From an uncultured Eggerthellaceae bacterium (GTDB taxonomy: Bacteria > Actinomycetota > Coriobacteriia > Coriobacteriales > Eggerthellaceae): DNA of 51,932 nt. Position numbers and translations under genes: made by a program. How positions within the stretch are numbered: position 1 is the first letter of the stretch; every line of letters begins with the position of its first letter. Shown here in pieces: positions 43,832-50,615 of the stretch. The notes below the pieces were generated by a model, which did no database searches, had not been told where the DNA came from, and was given only the letters and a program-made list of their open reading frames with translations. The stretch covers positions 1 through 51,932 of the forward strand of contig CANQRF010000012.1 of NCBI GenBank assembly GCA_947626195.1, given 5' to 3'.

Positions 43832-44156
43832 GGCGTTTGAGTATACGTATCGCGTGTTTTGGTCAGCGGAGGACGAGGAGTTCGTCGGGACATGCGCGGA
43901 GTTTCCCTTTTTGTCGTTTGTCGGTGAGAGCCCAGCAGAAACTCTCGATGGAATACTTGAGGTGGTTGATGGGGCTATAGAGATGCTTGAGGAAGAAGGC
44001 AAGGAAGCGCCTGCGCCGCTCGGTTCCCGTAGCTTTTCTGGGAAGTTTCCCCTAAGAATGCCGCCCGAGCTGCATCGGGAGCTCGCGATGGAAGCTGCCG
44101 AGCAAGACATTTCGCTCAATCGGCTCATCAACCTGCGCCTCGCGGCAAGCATGTAG
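43824..44156 (+). CDS. hicB: HicB-type antitoxin
   Basis: The 110-residue protein starts with the HicB fold: YTYRVFWSAEDEEFVGTCAE, then FPFLSFVGESPAETLDGILE. It ends with a ribbon-helix-helix DNA-binding part, FSGKFPLRMPPELHRELAME followed by SLNRLINLRL. It neutralises HicA and, as a repressor, probably binds the palindrome at 43553-43572. AAAGGAA inside hicA serves as ribosome site; the genes overlap by eight bases. The C-terminal 128 bases are duplicated at 42036-42163. Confidence 0.9.
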   Translation: MSRAFEYTYRVFWSAEDEEFVGTCAEFPFLSFVGESPAETLDGILEVVDGAIEMLEEEGKEAPAPLGSRSFSGKFPLRMPPELHRELAMEAAEQDISLNRLINLRLAASM

Positions 44157-44178
44157 ACGAAGGTTTTCTCGATTGCAA

Positions 44179-44217
44179 AAGGAAGGCCCGCGGGTCGTTC
44201 GCCTGCGGGCCTTCCTT
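44179..44217. terminator. Long hairpin terminator between convergent genes
   Basis: AAGGAAGGCCCGC (44179-44191) pairs exactly with 44205-44217; the loop is nearly identical to that of the hairpin at 40243. A short T-rich stretch follows on each strand, so it may serve both hicB and the reductase remnant. Confidence 0.8.
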
Positions 44218-44270
44218 GCTCAGGGTGTCGGAATCTCTGTCTGAGCAGTCCGACATCTGCTTCTCACGCT

Positions 44271-45564
44271 TTAGCCTAAATACTCCTTCGCGTCTTTGAT
44301 CAAGACGTCCCGAGTTGACTGCCCAAGCTGCCTGAGAGCCGGGAGCAAACTTCACGTCGTAGGAGTCGCCATAGAGTCCGCCAGCGTCGGAGCCGCCGGC
44401 ATACAGGCCAGGGATGACCTCGCCGTTCTCATCCAAAACTTGGGTCTTTTCGTTGACCTTGATGCCGCCGCAGGTGGTGTAGTAGCCGTCGCCGACCTCG
44501 CAGAGCCAATAGGGGCCTGCGTCGACGGCGTGCATGTACTTCGCGCGCTTGCCAAACTCTTCGTCAGCGGAGGTGTCCTCGCCGTCGAGGCCGGCCGCTG
44601 CGGCACAAGCCTGATTGTACTGGTCGACCGTCGCCTGCACGCCCGCTGAATAAGCGTCAGTCGTCCATGTAGCGGTAATCGCTCCCAAGGTAACGGGGCC
44701 GCACCACATAACGGTGCCGAGGCCCTCGGCCATGTCGGCGCCGGCGTCCTTTGCCATCTTGATGCCGTCGCCGTCGCGGCAGTCCATTCCCAGGGCTTGA
44801 ATGTTAACGTTCTTCGTTTCGGAGACTCCGTAGAGGAACTCAGAGTTGTTCGAATAGCCGCCTGTGGCGATGACGACGACGGGAGCCTCAACCTTCAGGA
44901 CGTTCCCTTTTTCGTCCTCTGCGAGCACGCCCGCGACCTTTCCGTCTTCCATAATCAGCTTGCGGCCATAGGTGTCGAAGTACGCCTCAACGCCCAAGTT
45001 CTCCGCCTCTTTGCCGAAGCATTGCATGAAATAGCCGCCCGGGCTGGCGTTGTCGCCCTTGTCGTAGACGTGCCAAATCTTCGGGCCGGCTCCGATGGCG
45101 ATGACGTCGGCGAATTTGATGCCATGACCCTCAAGCCAATCGATGGTCTCGTTCATCTGGCCGAAGAAGTTCTCATAAAGCTTGTGCTGCGGAATCCAGT
45201 GATGGAAGTTCAGGCACGTGTTCATCGCATTTTTCACGCCGTAGGGCTGGTTGGGATTGTAGGCGCCAGCGAACATCGGGCAATTCTCGCCAGACGTGTA
45301 CTTGATCTCAAGGCCGGTCATGCCCTCGGTGCCGATGAACGATCCGCCGTAGCCGGAAAGGCGCTCGATCACAACGGGTTTCAGGCCCATGTCAATTGCC
45401 TGAATCGCGGCTGCCGTGCCGCATCCGCCACCGCCGATGATGCAGACGTCTGCCTGAACCGTCTCAGAAGGCTCGCCAAGCTCTTTGATTTGCCAAATGG
45501 AATCAGTTTGTGAAGTGGATCCCGCAGTGGTTCCAGCGAAAAGCTCAATCGTTGTAACTTTAAG
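44271..45564 (-). pseudogene. Decayed FAD-dependent reductase, fumarate reductase family
   Basis: Three lesions are visible. First, the frame is open back to a TAA at 45565-45567 and encodes the FAD motif (VCIIGGGGCGTAAAIQA), but no ATG, GTG or TTG precedes that motif; LFAGTTAGSTSQTDS looks like the end of a lost Tat signal. Second, TWTTDAYSAG runs directly into VQATVDQYNQACA, apparently missing about 100 residues that usually include active-site positions. Third, near 44309 one extra base shifts the frame: the displaced frame ends VLIKDAKEYLG and stops at 44271, a normal family C-terminus, whereas the open frame runs on through the terminator to 44128. It is probably a non-functional relative of the reductase at 27758. 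The divergent LysR gene may be its former regulator. Confidence 0.8.
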
Positions 45565-45644
45565 TTACACACCCACGTTCATGAAGCGCACCAAAATGTT
45601 CACATGGAGGGTCTTTTTGAGAAATCATATAAGGGGCGATGGCT

Positions 45645-46547
45645 ATGCTTGAAGATCGGCTCGATTATTTCATACTTGCCTATGAATCGAAGAATTTCAG
45701 CACCGCAGCAGCCCAGATTCCCATGTCGCCCCAAGGGTTCACGAAAGCGATTCACAACTTGGAGCGTCAGCTCGGCGTCACGCTCTTCAACATTGACAGC
45801 AACGGCATGCGACAGCCAACCGTATATGCCGACCGGTTCTATGAATACGCGAAAGATGCGAAGAAGCAGCGCGAATATCTCCAACGTTCTTTTGATTCCA
45901 TAGCGACAGGAGGGGCGGCGAAGCTTCAGATCGCCTCTTCTCTCGGCGTCGTCGGGCTGATCGGTGCGCAGCTCAAGGAATGTTTTCAGAGACGCTGTCC
46001 GGAAGTTGAGCTCACCATTATCGAGATGCCCGACGAAGACTGCGAGCGCGCAATTACGGAGGGGCGCTATTCCTGCGGGTTGCTCGTAACGCCCGCGCGC
46101 GGCGATTTGGAATTCACGGAGATATTCAAAACGCATGTCTGCCTGTGGGTTCATCGTTCGAATGAGCTTTTCAATCATGACATGATCTATTTGAGCGATC
46201 TTAAATCTCAAACAGTTGCCATGCCGGGTCATGGGTTTCATTGCTATCAACGGTTGGTCGATCGCATTGAAGATCAGGGCCTTGCGATGCCAGAGGTCAT
46301 CGAACGCAGCGAGATCATTTGGATCTATGAGGAGACTGCCCGTGCTCGTGCGTTGGGGTTCAGCTTGCCTTATATGCAAAAGCTCGCTGCCTTTTCCCAT
46401 GTTGACGATATTCGTGCGATCCCCGTTGAAGGATCGCGTTGGGGGTTCGGAGTCGTTTTCGCGAAAACGCCGGCTGAGAACTCCTATGAGGATGTCTTCC
46501 GGCAGTGCGTCCTGGATTGTTCCCAAAGCATCGGCGTTTTGCGATAG
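45645..46547 (+). CDS. LysR-family transcriptional regulator
   Basis: The 300-residue protein has the LysR N-terminal winged helix-turn-helix (LDYFILAYESKNFSTAAAQI, then SPQGFTKAIHNLERQLGVTL), followed by a long linker helix and a periplasmic-binding-like effector domain. I prefer ATG at 45645, eight bases after AAGGGG; the ATG at 45639 is only two bases from it. It is divergent from the decayed reductase, so it probably controlled that gene; its present target is unclear. The N-terminal half of the effector domain carries LQIASSLGVVGLIGAQL, the usual start of the ligand-binding lobe. Confidence 0.85.
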   Translation: MLEDRLDYFILAYESKNFSTAAAQIPMSPQGFTKAIHNLERQLGVTLFNIDSNGMRQPTVYADRFYEYAKDAKKQREYLQRSFDSIATGGAAKLQIASSLGVVGLIGAQLKECFQRRCPEVELTIIEMPDEDCERAITEGRYSCGLLVTPARGDLEFTEIFKTHVCLWVHRSNELFNHDMIYLSDLKSQTVAMPGHGFHCYQRLVDRIEDQGLAMPEVIERSEIIWIYEETARARALGFSLPYMQKLAAFSHVDDIRAIPVEGSRWGFGVVFAKTPAENSYEDVFRQCVLDCSQSIGVLR

Positions 46548-46725
46548 CTCTTACGGAGCATGGCGAAAGCACTTCTTTTGCATGCTTTGCTTGCGGATTT
46601 GCTCACTCATGTTTCAGCCTTCTCCTTATGGCGAGCACGGTGAGCGTGGATAGGTTTTGCCTTTCTCAAATATTATGAAGTGGTCTATTGTGGTACTATG
46701 TATGTAACCGGTCAAAGGAGCCGCT

Positions 46726-46989
46726 ATGCAAGCTACGGCATCGCTCAACACTAAAATCGATCCTCAAGAAAAAGAGGCATTTACCAAGAATGCTGAGGCA
46801 TTGGGAATGACGCCCTCGGCGGCGATTAAAGTTTTCGTCAGAATGTTCAACCAATGCAAAGGATTCCCCTTTGATGTGCGCATTCAACCGCGCATCAACT
46901 ATGAAAGCCCTGATCTTTCGGTGGCGAAAGTAATGGATGGCCGATTGGTCGTTCCCGCTTCTTGGCGTGATGACGACGATGACGAGTGA
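46726..46989 (+). CDS. RelB/DinJ-type antitoxin
   Basis: The 87-residue protein has a ribbon-helix-helix N-terminus (ASLNTKIDPQEKEAFTKNAEALGMTPSAA is the region, residues 4-32), typical of RelB/DinJ, and an acidic C-terminal tail (SWRDDDDDE) that would wrap the toxin. AAAGGAG precedes the ATG. The last codons overlap the start of the next gene, a MazF/PemK-like toxin. RelB-type antitoxins usually pair with RelE-fold toxins, so this is a hybrid pair. Confidence 0.85.
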   Translation: MQATASLNTKIDPQEKEAFTKNAEALGMTPSAAIKVFVRMFNQCKGFPFDVRIQPRINYESPDLSVAKVMDGRLVVPASWRDDDDDE

Positions 46990-47335
46990 GAGAGCGCCGG
47001 CGCTATACGATGTATGGCGCATCTCATTCGAGTATGAGGACCAGTCAGGCATTTTTAAAGAGAGGCCGGTGATCATCGGTGCGATCAATGAGGAAAATGC
47101 CTCTGTGCTTGCCGTGAAGGTGACGAGCCATGCTGTCCGGCCAGGCTATCCCGGCGAGGTGCCGCTCGAAGACTGGAAAGAAGCGGGATTGGGAAAACCA
47201 TCGATCGCACGATGCTCAAAAACGCTCATCGTTCCTCGTTTTTATTTCTCGGAATGCCAAAAATACGGGAGATTGTCCCTAAGGGACTCAGCAAAGATCG
47301 CTGAGGCTTTGAGATCCTTGGGAAAAACGTGTTAA
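46979..47335 (+). CDS. MazF/PemK-like toxin
   Basis: About 118 residues from ATG 46979 (46970 is an in-frame alternative). The N-terminus YDVWRISFEYED followed by KERPVIIGAI matches the first strands of MazF/PemK endoribonucleases, and SVLAVKVTSHAVRPGYPGEV, then GKPSIARCSKTLIV, follow the core. A basic C-terminal helix ends it. The predicted action is mRNA cleavage. It overlaps the RelB-like antitoxin gene, which implies coupled translation. The assignment rests on motif resemblance, and the family is diverse. Confidence 0.75.
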   Translation: MTSERAPALYDVWRISFEYEDQSGIFKERPVIIGAINEENASVLAVKVTSHAVRPGYPGEVPLEDWKEAGLGKPSIARCSKTLIVPRFYFSECQKYGRLSLRDSAKIAEALRSLGKTC

Positions 47336-47460
47336 ACGGGGAAGCTGATACGCCGTCGTTTAACCGACGTGGCTTTTTAGTTCGGCGAACAGGTGATACG
47401 ATATTGCGAGGCGATTCGCCAAAGAATTTCATATGTGCAGATTCGCGGCAGCTCTTTCGC

Positions 47461-47958
47461 ATGATTGCGATCGAGAAAAATAAACGATTGAAAGGACGAC
47501 GCATCACGGCCCAGCAGGCGAAAAGAGAAGGAAACCTCGTTCTTCGATGGGTCCTCGTCGCGGTGTGGGCGGGCGTGATCTTCTACCTTTCGAGCAGAAG
47601 CGGGCTCGATTTCGGCGACAGGAGCGGGCTGCTCGGCTTCATCCGCGGCGTGCTCGATTCGTGGCAGGCGGCTCTTTTCGGGCCTGACGTCGATATTGTC
47701 TCTCCGCTCGGGCATTTCTGCGAATACACGGTGTTCGGCTTTCTCGTGACGAGGGCGCTTTTCCCGTCGTTAAGCGTCAAGCGCAGCATCGCCGTCGCGT
47801 TCGCCATCTGCGTGCTCTACGCGCTCACCGACGAATGGCACCAGTCGTTCGTGCCGGGGCGCGAGTGCGACATCGCCGATGTGGCGGTGGACGCCTGCGG
47901 CACGGCTCTCGGCGCCGCAATCGCTGTATTTCTCCAGCGCAGGAAGCAAACTTGTTGA
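47461..47958 (+). CDS. VanZ-like membrane protein
   Basis: The protein of about 165 residues has four likely membrane segments and the VanZ signature: HFCEYTVFGFLVTRAL, then ALTDEWHQSFVPGRECDIADVAVDACG. VanZ proteins are widespread, and in some settings raise teicoplanin resistance; most, like this one outside a van cluster, have unknown roles. The start is uncertain: ATG 47461 lacks a good ribosome site, and the open frame reaches back to 47329, overlapping the toxin gene. The basic stretch KNKRLKGRRITAQQAKREGN precedes the first helix. The rplM promoter overlaps its stop codon. Confidence 0.75.
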   Translation: MIAIEKNKRLKGRRITAQQAKREGNLVLRWVLVAVWAGVIFYLSSRSGLDFGDRSGLLGFIRGVLDSWQAALFGPDVDIVSPLGHFCEYTVFGFLVTRALFPSLSVKRSIAVAFAICVLYALTDEWHQSFVPGRECDIADVAVDACGTALGAAIAVFLQRRKQTC

Positions 47959-47984
47959 CTTTTCGGGGCGTTATTCCCTACAAT
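47955..47984 (+). promoter_or_regulatory. rplM-rpsI promoter
   Basis: TTGACT (47955-47960) and TACAAT (47979-47984) are 18 bases apart; the -35 overlaps the stop codon of the VanZ-like gene. A transcript from here would have a leader of about 210 bases. Confidence 0.75.
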
Positions 47985-47989
47985 GCAAA

Positions 47990-48201
47990 AGTTCGCTTTG
48001 AAAGCCCCGTCCATGCAGGAAAGGCGAAAGCGCGCAAGCGGGAGTCCAGGCCCAAAGGCGCGTGCTGGCGTAGGAAACCGGCGTGAGCGAGACCTGCACT
48101 TTTGAAGCAACAAGTTGAAGCCAACCTGTTGTGTGCTTCGGAGAACTTCCCTCCGAGGTTTGATACAGTGTTGGTTTTTTGTATTGAGGAAGAGGTACCT
48201 A
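47990..48201 (+). promoter_or_regulatory. Long structured 5' leader of rplM-rpsI
   Basis: The leader can form at least two mutually exclusive stems. GAAGC (48104-48108) with GCTTC (48135-48139), extended by ACAA/TTGT, competes with CTTCGGAG (48136-48143) pairing to CTCCGAGG (48151-48158). A run of six T follows at 48175-48180. Autogenous control of L13 through leader RNA is known in other bacteria; whether this leader is of that kind is inference. Confidence 0.5.
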
Positions 48202-48636
48202 GTGAAAACCTATCAAGCGAAACCCGGTGAGGTTGAGCGCGAGTGGCTGCTGATCGACGCCGAGAACCAAGTGCTCGGTCGCGTTGCCGCGAAGGCCGCT
48301 CAGCTTCTGAAAGGGAAGCACAAGCCGCAGTACACGCCGCATATCGACACGGGCGATTTCGTCGTCATCATCAATGCCGACAAGGTGCGCGTCACCGGCT
48401 CGAAAGCAGGCCAGAAGAAATACTTCAGCTACAGCGGTTATCCGGGCGGACTGAAGGAAGAGTCCTATGAGCGTGCGATGCAGAAGCATCCCGAGCGGGT
48501 GATCGAGCACGCCGTGAAGGGCATGCTTCCGAAGAACACGCTGGGACGCGCTCAGGGCAGAAAGCTCAAGGTGTACGCGGGTCCCGACCATCCGCATATG
48601 GCTCAAAAGCCCCGTAAGATCGAATTGGAGGGATAA
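48202..48636 (+). CDS. rplM: Large-subunit ribosomal protein L13 (uL13)
   Basis: The 144-residue protein starts at GTG 48202, after AGGAAGAGG, with the standard L13 opening [20 protein letters not shown] and [10 protein letters not shown]. The late [11 protein letters not shown] and [10 protein letters not shown] motifs are the conserved rRNA-binding part. A longer open frame back to 48115 lies in the leader and is not coding. rpsI follows after three bases, the usual rplM-rpsI operon. Confidence 0.97.
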   Translation: MKTYQAKPGEVEREWLLIDAENQVLGRVAAKAAQLLKGKHKPQYTPHIDTGDFVVIINADKVRVTGSKAGQKKYFSYSGYPGGLKEESYERAMQKHPERVIEHAVKGMLPKNTLGRAQGRKLKVYAGPDHPHMAQKPRKIELEG

Positions 48637-48639
48637 CCG

Positions 48640-49032
48640 ATGGCAGGTGAGGCATTGTATTACGGCACCGGTCGCCGCAAGAACGCTGTCGCCCGCGTGC
48701 GTTTAGTTCCCGGGACGGGCAAAGTGACCGTCAACGGGCGCGACGGTGTGGAGTATTTCGGCCGCGAGGCGCTGCTTAATTTCGCGACGACGCCCTTTAA
48801 GGTAACGGACACGATCGGGCATTTCGATGTGATCGCGCGCATCAACGGCGGCGGCATCTCTGGTCAGGCGGGCGCATTGCGCCATGGCATTTCGCGCGCA
48901 CTGCTCGAGGCCGGCGACTACCGTTCAGAGCTGAAGAAGGCGGGCTTCCTGACGCGTGACGCCCGTGTGGTCGAACGCAAGAAGTACGGCTTGAAGAAAG
49001 CTCGCAAGCGCCCGCAATTCAGCAAGCGTTAA
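48640..49032 (+). CDS. rpsI: Small-subunit ribosomal protein S9 (uS9)
   Basis: The 130-residue S9 has the family opening [19 protein letters not shown], the central [19 protein letters not shown] and the basic C-terminal tail ending RPQFSKR, whose last residues contact P-site tRNA. It is translated from the same mRNA as rplM, with a three-base gap. A strong terminator lies 107 bases downstream. Confidence 0.98.
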   Translation: MAGEALYYGTGRRKNAVARVRLVPGTGKVTVNGRDGVEYFGREALLNFATTPFKVTDTIGHFDVIARINGGGISGQAGALRHGISRALLEAGDYRSELKKAGFLTRDARVVERKKYGLKKARKRPQFSKR

Positions 49033-49139
49033 TTTTCGTTTTGCGCTTCTGCATTTCACGCATCAGCAGCCCCGCGCTTTTGCGGCTTTGAGCGTAAGCG
49101 ATTTGCATTTCGCGATTTCGAAATTTGCATGGCATTTTG

Positions 49140-49173
49140 GTTCCGCCGTTCATCCGAGCGGCGGAACTTTTTT
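49140..49173 (+). terminator. Rho-independent terminator of rplM-rpsI
   Basis: GTTCCGCCG (49140-49148) pairs with CGGCGGAAC (49159-49167), with a 10-base loop, followed by six T. Confidence 0.95.
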
Positions 49174-49231
49174 GCTATACGGGCGCTCGCAGGGGCAGAG
49201 GCTTCTTCGATAGGATAAACTCAGCAGAACA

Positions 49232-49531
49232 ATGTATACGACGCTTGACATAGCAATGCAGCCAACCGTCATTTGCACGACGGTCGATGAGACGCTCGCG
49301 GCGATAGCTGCCATCTGCGAGAAGTACCATGCCCATGCATGGTTGTTCGGATCACGTGCGCGGGGATGTGGCAATAGAGCGAGCGATATCGATATCGCGA
49401 TAGAATGTGACGATTTCGATGCTCTTGAAGAGGAGATCGAGGACATGGACACGGTGTTTCTTATCGACCTTCTGGATGTAAAGTGCCCCCATTTGAAGGA
49501 GATCGAGGATGACTGGGTCGCCCTTATCTAA
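49232..49531 (+). CDS. MNT-type minimal nucleotidyltransferase (antitoxin)
   Basis: The 99-residue protein has the nucleotidyltransferase signature GSRARGCGNRASDIDIAI (G-S, then D-x-D), with a short core and no second domain. In MNT/HEPN pairs this enzyme modifies the HEPN toxin with AMP and silences it. The HEPN partner overlaps its end by 23 bases. The start at 49232 has no strong ribosome site. An acidic stretch (DDFDALEEEIEDMD) lies in the second half. Confidence 0.88.
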   Translation: MYTTLDIAMQPTVICTTVDETLAAIAAICEKYHAHAWLFGSRARGCGNRASDIDIAIECDDFDALEEEIEDMDTVFLIDLLDVKCPHLKEIEDDWVALI

Positions 49532-49958
49532 TCGTTTCGCCTCATTTTTACGAACGAAAAGCGATGCCGAGGAATTTGTTGCTCTCATGACGAACTATAC
49601 AAAACGTGATGGAGCGGCGATTATCTATGCGTTCAACTCCCTCTTTGACATTTCATGGAAGATGATGAAAGATTCTCTGAATGAATGGTATGGCTTTGAT
49701 GATGTTAAGCCATCGCCGCGAGATATTATCAAGAAGGCCAATTCGGTTGAGCTTATCGGAAACGAAGACCAGTGGCTCTCTATGCTGAAAAACCGAAATC
49801 TGAGCACGCATGATTATATGCGAACGAATCAAGAATATTATTGCGAGCTGATTCGACTTGAGTATTTGCCCTTGATGGACGAACTCGAGAGCACGGTGAG
49901 AGCACAGCTTGAAACGTTGAAACAAGAGGGAGCGCCGAACGGTGGCGTCGTTTCATAA
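49509..49958 (+). CDS. HEPN-fold partner of the MNT protein (toxin)
   Basis: The 149-residue, all-helical protein belongs to the nucleotidyltransferase substrate-binding (HI0074-like) HEPN group. The conserved RxxxxH site is visible as RNLSTH, with the next residues DY completing the common (R)xxxxHDY form, the Tyr being the usual site of adenylylation. HEPN toxins are ribonucleases kept inactive by the MNT partner. AAGGAG, seven bases upstream, and the 23-base overlap show translational coupling. The GNAT gene follows 24 bases later. Confidence 0.85.
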   Translation: MTGSPLSNRFASFLRTKSDAEEFVALMTNYTKRDGAAIIYAFNSLFDISWKMMKDSLNEWYGFDDVKPSPRDIIKKANSVELIGNEDQWLSMLKNRNLSTHDYMRTNQEYYCELIRLEYLPLMDELESTVRAQLETLKQEGAPNGGVVS

Positions 49959-49982
49959 ATTGAGTGTCTTTATGGGAAAGAA

Positions 49983-50531
49983 ATGATGGCGGAATTGACG
50001 ATTCGTGCTGGAAAGCCTGCGGATTATGAGCGGGTGAAAGCGTTTTACGACACGATGATAGAGCTTATGCCGGGCACTGACTACGACGTGAAGTGGGGCC
50101 CCGAGCATCCGAGCCCCGATTTCCTGCGAGCCTCGCTTGACGCCGGTGAGCTGTATCTTTGCACGGAGGATGGGGACGATTCGCCCGTGATCGCCGCTTT
50201 CGTCCTCAATCATGAGGATGCGCCGGGTGCCGAAGCGGTTCCGTGGCGCGTGACGGGCACCGCTGAGGAAATCGGTGTGCTGCAGCTGCTCGGCGTTTTG
50301 CCTGACAATCATGGGAAAGGCATCGCGACATGCCTCATGGACGCGGCGATCTCAGAAGCACGCCGCAAGCAGATGAAGAGCATTCGCCTTGATGTGCTCA
50401 CGTATAACTCCCGCGCTCAAAGGCTTTACGAAAAGATGGGATTTGAGAACCTCGGCACCTATACGCTCTATTTCCCCGAGCTCGGCCCAACCGATTTCGT
50501 CATCTACGAACTCGACCTCGCCAAGCAGTAG
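49983..50531 (+). CDS. GNAT-family N-acetyltransferase
   Basis: The 182-residue protein has the GNAT acetyl-CoA loop in GVLPDNHGKGIATCLMDAAI and the late motif NSRAQRLYEKMGFENLG. The N-terminal part (TIRAGKPADYERVKAFYDTM) is also typical. Substrate is unknown. GGGAAAG precedes a double ATG. It follows the HEPN gene closely, perhaps by read-through, but no functional link is evident. Confidence 0.88.
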   Translation: MMAELTIRAGKPADYERVKAFYDTMIELMPGTDYDVKWGPEHPSPDFLRASLDAGELYLCTEDGDDSPVIAAFVLNHEDAPGAEAVPWRVTGTAEEIGVLQLLGVLPDNHGKGIATCLMDAAISEARRKQMKSIRLDVLTYNSRAQRLYEKMGFENLGTYTLYFPELGPTDFVIYELDLAKQ

Positions 50532-50615
50532 ATCTCACCAAGAGGCTTCCTCATAAACGGCATTCAGTGGCGGAAGCTACGGTTGTGTTGTTTATGAAAG
50601 GCAAGCAGAGGTTAT

